DNA from: Margaritispora aquatica
Lineage: Eukaryota; Ascomycota; Leotiomycetes; Helotiales; Discinellaceae
NCBI GenBank assembly: GCA_007644065.1
Contig: VJWN01000031.1
Location: forward strand, 270,736-334,735
DNA: 64,000 nucleotides
Direction: 5' to 3'
Shown: positions 57,301 to 64,000 of the stretch, one piece after another
Position numbering within the stretch: the first letter of the stretch is position 1
How the letters are laid out: each line of letters begins with the position of its first letter
Made by a program: the position numbers and the translations under genes
The notes under the pieces: generated by a model
Told to the model about the DNA's origin: nothing
Seen by the model: the letters and a program-made list of their open reading frames with translations, nothing else
Database searches by the model: none

Positions 57301-60300
57301 TAATTATACTTTAGATATAATAGAGGTAAAGGAAAATCTATATAATTATAAATAAGTTAATAAAGGAGATTATTATAAAAGTATACTCAATAACGCTCCT
57401 ATATAGCTAACGGGTCTGTAATAACCTTTTAACGGAGACCGGTAAAAAAAAACGTCTATAAACTACTACTTATAGTAAATAAAATAGCTTTATTAAAATA
57501 TTAAAACTATTCCTAATCGTTTTCGGCTAATCTACGAATAATATAAACTATATAATAAGTCGGATATACTACTTTTTTATATAAATATAAATATTCGAAT
57601 AAAGTTAGCCTATAAATAACCGTTAAAAGTAGCTATAGGTAGTAACGTTCGTCTGTAACGGGGCTATAGTAGTATATATAACTAATAGTCCGGTCTATAC
57701 CTCGTTGTTATGGTTTCTAAACCTGATTTTTACGGTCCTAAATATAATGTTTAAAAAAGTCTATATAAAGTGTTTCGTAATTATCTTTATATAACGTATT
57801 ATACTTAAAGAATCCTATTAATATCGAATAGGCCGCTATAGTCTTCTCTACGAGCTAATCGGGCGTTAAATCGTCCGTAAAGTATACTAGCTACTAATTC
57901 TTTAAATAGACCGTTAAATACTTAATAAATAGATATTCTTAGTAGACTAGAAATTTAAAAAGCTACTAGATCGCCTTATATAGGCTAATATAGTAAGTAT
58001 TAATATAATAGGTAATTTCGTTATCTTTTTTAATCGTAATAGTTATTTTATTATTATTTTTATAAATATACTTATAGATATATTTAATAGTTTAAATAAA
58101 AGTATAAACCTTAATATTAATATAATAGTAATACTTTATAAATAGATATAAGTTATATAGAACGATCTAACGATTATTATAGACTACTTCTTTTTCTAGA
58201 TATCCTAATTTCGGAACCGTAAAGGTCTAGCTATCGTCGTAATATTAATAACTAAGATAACCGTCTTTATTAATAACTATTATAGGTAAGTAATCTTTAG
58301 AAAACGATTTTTTATACTATAATAGAGACTACGGAGTCTTTCTATCTATATATAATATACCTAAGTAATCCGACCCGTAAAGGTTATACGTTATATAGTA
58401 TAATACTAACTTCTATAAATTATTTATAAGATCCTAAAATATATTAGAAATTTCTATATATATAACTTCGTTAATTTTTATTAGTAAATTAAACTTTGTA
58501 TAATAGTCTGTAAAAAAAAGTAAATATATATACGGAAGACCTTGCTTTTAATACTCGATTATATAAATATACTTTTAATATAGCTTAAAAATATTACTTT
58601 TAATATCCTTTAAAATCTCTTAAACCTTAAGATAAAAAACTTAAAAAATAATATTAGATTAGTTATTTAACTACTAGTCTTATTTAAAAGTAGATATAAT
58701 TTTAGATTATTACGGATTTATAATAACTATAATAAAGAACGTCGGCTTATTAAAATATTGTATAATCGCTATAGAATCTTAAAAAAGCTACTATATAAAG
58801 CGATCTCTACCTATAAAAGATAAAGGAAGAATATAACGATAACTAATAGCCTTTATAATAATATTATTATAAATTAATATATTTACTAAACTACTATAAA
58901 CGTCTATATAGATCTTTTTCTAATTATTATAAAGCTAGATTAAAGTAGTAGCCTTATAAATAGTAAAAGTATCTACGATATATTATTAAAATAGCTTTAT
59001 AGCTTAAAAAAAAGTTAATAGCTCCTTACTACGGACGTATAAACGATATCTATACTATAGCCTTTAAGATAAACGGATATTAGAGCAAATACTAAGCCTA
59101 TTATAGAGTTCTAATTAATAATACTAATTATAATTATTAAAAAGAAAAAGTAAAATATAATAAAAAGGTATATAAGTAGTATATATAGAGTAAATAGTTT
59201 ATATCTATAGTCCGTTATAGTCTATTCTTTTAATTATAAAGAGAAGATTATAACTATTATTTTTATTATATTTATCTAGAATAATAGTAGTAATCTTATT
59301 AGACGTTAAAAGATTTTTATAACGTTTATTAGTATCTATTTATAATACTAATCGTATTTATAAGTTAATTAATAGTTAAAAATTACTTATTTATTATTAT
59401 TATAATTTAAATCGTTTACGAGCTATTTTATAAAGATAAATAAAAGAATTATATTCTAATAATATAACGTAAAAAGTATAAAGAATAGAGTTATCTAAAC
59501 CGTTATAACGAATAGTATAAATACCTATTATATAGTCTAGATTATAAAAAAACAACTATATAAAGACTAGAAGTTCTTACGGACGTATATATAACGGACC
59601 TTAATAATAGAAAAGCTCGCTATAGATTCGAAAGGTTTAGACCTCTAAATAAAGATTAACTCTATTATTAAGGATATAACTATAAAAAGTAAATATTAAA
59701 GCGGAATTATAAAACTAAATATTAAAGAAAAAAGATTATATTTATAGACTTATTCCTTTTAATAGTTCTTTTAAAACAAGTAGTAAGAGTTATAATAGAT
59801 TAAGTATAATATCTTTTTACTTATAATACGATTTATATTCTTTATTCCTTTATACTCTTTTAGCGGGCTAATACTAGGCTTAATAATAACTATATTAAGT
59901 ATTATAAAATAGTCTAATATCTTATAAAAACCCTAAAAAATAAGTTATAAAGGACTAATATATAGACTTAAAAGCTTAAAGTAAAGGATTTAAGTAAAAG
60001 AAAAGCTATCGGATTATATTCGAAGCTAACGGAGAGATAAGAACTATAGGTTATAGTATTAATTCAAGAAAGTTAAATAGCCCTAATAGGTAGCTAAACG
60101 GGTCTAGTAATTAGCCTCTTATAAGTATAACAGCTATTATAAACGCTATAATAGGTTTAACTACTAGTTATAACTAACGCTATAAACCTATATAATATAT
60201 AATTTAAGATTTTTTAACTATTAACTATTTAGTAGATAAAGTAGTTATAGACTAAGTTCGTTAAGGTACGTTAATATTAAGAGTTTAAAAAGATCGACGA

Positions 60301-60658
60301 GTCTATTAGACTTATAAAGAGTTATTATAGTTAATAAAAGACCTTAAAAACATATAGTATAGTCCTTATAACTATTAAACGGAGCACTTTGTCGGTTCTT
60401 ATAGAAGGCTATACTAGACGCTTAATAACTACTACGAGTATACTAGATAAAAAAAAATAATTCTATTATTTTAGTTTAATTAACGTTTATAATATAAAGA
60501 AAAAAACGTATATTTCTTTTCTTTTCTAATATAATACGACCTATAACGGATCCTATAACTAACTATATAGACCGTTATAAAGCGGAAGAAGGTTAGTTCT
60601 ATTAGTTTTAACGATAGCTAATTATTTTAAGTCCGAGCGACGCTCCTTATTATATAGA

Positions 60659-60749
60659 CAAGAATCTGGCCGCTACGCTAAAATTACGTGACCGGCCCTA
60701 CATTCGTAAGCTCGTTACGGGAGCCTTACGTAATTTTACTAGATTCTTG
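60659..60749. repeat. 91-bp imperfect hairpin at the start of unit 2
   Basis: Same arms as at 54089, but the right arm reads ACT in place of GCC, two transitions of the RIP type that weaken the pairing. Confidence 0.8.
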
Positions 60750-63700
60750 AATAGTACCTAAGGCCGTAAGGCTTTATCCCGTAACCTATAATTATATACT
60801 ATAGCTTATATTATATATCTTATATATTTGTAAAAAGTAATAATAGTAAGCGAATAACCTATTGTAACTTCTATTATACCTATTACGTATCCGTAAAAAG
60901 TAATAATAGTAAGCGAATAGTATTATAAAGGATAGACAAACCTATAGTAACTAAATAAATATATAAAAGTAATTATATTCTTAATTTTTATATTTTTCAC
61001 TTTATCTAAACTTTATAGTACGTACTATACCTTTAATCTCGATTAATATATAGATTTATAGTTCTTTATAAAGCTATAAATTTTAATTTCGGACTATAAC
61101 TAACGTATATATAGATAGATATACTATTATTACTAACCGTTTTAAAGTAAAATTACTATTACTATATTTCTTTTTTTTTCTTTCTCTCTCTTTTCTTTTC
61201 CTAGCTCGTTACTACTACTACTATTATCTACTATAACCTTCCCGCCGTTACTACTACTACTACCTCTATTTGTTCTAGTTTTATCTACCCTTTCTATAGT
61301 CTATATAGGTACTTTATAGTCCTTTATAGCTTGTCCCCCCCTCCGCTATACCGTCCTTCGCCTTAGTAAAAGTCCTTTAAACCTTTTCTAGGTCGTTAAT
61401 CTAAAGATAAAATTTAGCTAGATTATTAGTTAAATTCTTACTTCCGGTTATTAATACTACTAATTAGGTAAAGCTATTAGACCGAGTATATAGTCGTTAC
61501 GGTCTATTAATAGCTTTTACGCTAACTATTACTATAATAGTAAGGGAAAGCGCTACTCTCTTGTAAGAATCCTTCTTTTATAGATCGTTTTCGTTATAAC
61601 TAATAATTATAAGAATTATAGCCCTGTCCCTACTTCTACGCCTACGTCTATTCCTACACCTATTCCTACGCCTACTCTTACTATAGGTCGTACTACGTCT
61701 ATACTAAGGTAAGTTATTCCCCTTTTAGTTACTAGAAGATCTTATTTAATTTAGATTACGTCTACTTTTTCTTTTACTAGTCTATTTCGTAAGTATATAG
61801 TTATTTTATAACCCGTTTTAAATAGAAACTAATCCTTTATAGGCTATCTTATCCGTCTATCTACTTTTATTGTCCTTACCTTTATCTTCTTTACTATCTA
61901 TATCTATTATATTATAATACTTTCGAGAGCTTAGTACTCTTTTCGGAGAGATTACTACTAAATTAGTATTTATAGTTATATTTTAGTTTATTTTAAGCTA
62001 TTACTAACGTTTATAGTAAAAAGATAATAATTTTAAAAAATAAGATTAGAAATAAAAGAAGGCTATAGTAGTAGTAGTAGAGGATCGTCGGCGTCGTTAA
62101 CGTTACTAAAAGAGAATAGATTAGAAAAAGAAAAGTCTTAAATTATAAATCTTATAAAAGATTCTTTAATATAAACGTTAAGTAATATAAATTATTTTAA
62201 TCCTTTATAAGTTCTATAAATAGGATAATAATAAATCCATAATTAGGTCCTTTATAAGTAAATAATACTTAATTTCTTTTTTATTTATTATATTAACTTT
62301 TTAAAACCTTAGATAATTTATATTTAATATTAAACCTAGTATTTTTTTAACTATAAAGACTATTAATCTTTTTATAGATAAAGTATAAGATATTATAATA
62401 AAAACTATTTATAAATAAAAACAAATAACTATAAATCTAAACTAAAATATAAAAAGATTAATTTTATAACTTATTAATTATATTATAAATATAAACGTAT
62501 AAAATTATTTATAAAAAAGAAATCTTTAAATCTATATTTTAATTTATAAGTTTAATTTATAAAATAATCTTAACTATCTATTAAATACTACTAAGTAAAT
62601 AGATTTATAAATAAATAACCTAGTTTTATAACAACTATTTTAATCTATATAAAGACCTTCTAAAGGATATAAGTATAAAGAATAAAATAAAGAAACTAAC
62701 TTTAAGATTTAATTTTAATAGAAATAAACCTAGAATATTAATCTATTATAGTTATTTAATAGATATTTTAGATATTCTAGAACTTATATCGTTTATATCT
62801 TATATATCGACTACTTAATATAACTGTAATAGGCTAGAAAGGTACTATAGAATATCTTTATTAAGCTCTATAACTATAGTATTAAAAGTTATTAATAAAG
62901 AATAGCTACGAAAAGTTAATAGGTTTTATAAGACCTATAAAAGAAAGTCTAAAGGGTAAACTCGATTAATTAAACCCTTAATAGTTAAAGATTAATTAAT
63001 ATAGTTAGGAAATTAAACTAGGCCGTTTAGTATTAGATTAATAAGTAAACTACTAATCTATTATATAAAATCTTATCTATTTTCCTTATTATAAACTTAT
63101 ATATTCTACTATAATCGTAACTAACGAAAGTGAAACTAATTAATAAAAAAGATTAAATATATATATAAATAATATTAGATTAAGTTCTATATTTTATAAC
63201 TAGAAAAATCTATATAAAGTCTCTGTCTATAATTATAAGTACTTTACTAAAGAGAATATTATCCGTTTCGGACTATAAATTATATAATAACTAATAAATA
63301 ACTTTAAAATAATATTTATATTATATTAGAACTTTATTTTAAATAATTAAGTAAATATTTTATAAAAGCTTATTAAAATTACTTTATTTTATAATTAAAC
63401 TTACGGAGTTTTATTTAATTTAATTAGGATTTTAAATTACGAATATAAAGTATATCTATTAAGTAATAATAAAGCTATAATTCTTATAGACGTTATATAA
63501 AAGACTATTTCCTCTTTTTTATAATAATAATAATAAAAAAAAAGTATAAAAAAGGTCTTACTAGTACTACTAGATCTTTATAAATAAAAATATACTGTTT
63601 ATAGGTTTATTAAAATCGTTATTATAATTACTATAAAGTAAAATTATTAATCTTTATTAAATATATAATTATTTTAGTACTAAGTATAGATTTATATATT

Positions 63701-64000
63701 TAGTATATATTAAAGTAATAGAATAGTATTTATAAGTCTAATCCTAAGTGTTTATAGGTAGAATATAGTCTATTAAGGTCTATTACTAGTCTATAAGACC
63801 TTCTTTAATTAAAAACAACCTATAATATACTTTAGATATAATAGAGATAAAGGAAAATCTATATAATTATAAATAATTAGTAAAAAAGATTATTATAAAA
63901 GTATACTTAATAACGCTCCTATATAGCTAACGAGTTTATAATAACCTTTTAATAGAGACTAGTAAGAAAAAGCGTCTATAAACCACTATTTATAGTAAAC
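60659..64000. repeat. RIP-mutated repeat unit 2 (partial, cut by window end)
   Basis: Aligns with the first 3.4 kb of unit 1 in the same orientation and order. It has more TpA and many single-base deletions in AT runs, so it is about 55 bp shorter by the end. It begins with the same CAAGAATCTGGC and joins unit 1 directly. Confidence 0.85.

Larger units (their letters stand above)
54089..60658. repeat. RIP-mutated repeat unit 1 (6,570 bp)
   Basis: Very AT-rich with a near absence of CpA and TpG, while CpG is kept: the signature of CpA-to-TpA change by RIP on both strands. The opening 250 bases recur at 60659 with mostly C-to-T and G-to-A differences, which defines the unit length. No open frame longer than 60 codons survives. 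Simple coding-like patterns remain, such as CTACTA runs (about 54640-54700) and CCTACG runs (about 55070-55125). The original element could be a transposon or another large duplication; its class cannot be read. Confidence 0.85.

Noticed and set aside
54089..64000. Attempt to name the transposon class in the RIP block
   Set aside because: The density of stops and transitions leaves no readable protein; Thr-Pro and Gly-Val-like runs alone do not identify a family.

Overview
The window is nuclear DNA of a filamentous ascomycete (Pezizomycotina). Supporting signs are short GT..AG introns (about 45-110 bp) in most genes, a HET-domain gene, a three-domain WSC protein, several 2EXR genes, an acrB orthologue, and a long AT-rich block that has almost no CpA or TpG (the mark of repeat-induced point mutation, RIP). 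The accessory content looks Leotiomycete-like, but sequence alone cannot fix the species.

Left part (1-10.5 kb): the 3' end of an unrecognised gene, then an island of secreted proteins, all on the minus strand. It holds three paralogous ten-cysteine GPI-type proteins (1265-2036, 5683-6420, 6877-7549), a truncated relic of a fourth (8431-8487), and an unrelated six-exon secreted protein (3210-4695). I rebuilt all of these from split exons.

12-17 kb: three 2EXR-domain paralogues. The middle one appears broken, partly by a triplicated 11-bp unit. After a 3.3 kb gene-poor gap come a Myb/SANT-like regulator and an APA2-type Ap4A phosphorylase, convergent with 57 bp between their stop codons. Next is a CorA-like membrane protein, flanked by inverted copies of a short hairpin-bearing repeat that recurs a third time at 29.5 kb.

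27.7-37.3 kb: a divergent pair of small Cys/His-rich paralogues that I do not recognise, a multipass membrane protein, an aldo-keto reductase and a WSC protein with a Ser-rich minisatellite.

37-54 kb: a 4 kb gene-poor stretch, two conserved housekeeping genes on the minus strand (PRI2 DNA primase large subunit with a cluster of MCB-like boxes upstream; acrB), another 3.2 kb gap, a HET-domain gene, and a secreted protein built of Leu-Pro tetrapeptide repeats.

54.09-64 kb: a strongly RIP-mutated block containing a 6,570-bp unit and the first 3.3 kb of a second head-to-tail unit. Each unit opens with a 91-bp hairpin. No gene survives there.

Exon borders were placed by eye from splice signals, reading phase and paralogue comparison. 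No homology search was run, so family names rest on motif recognition.
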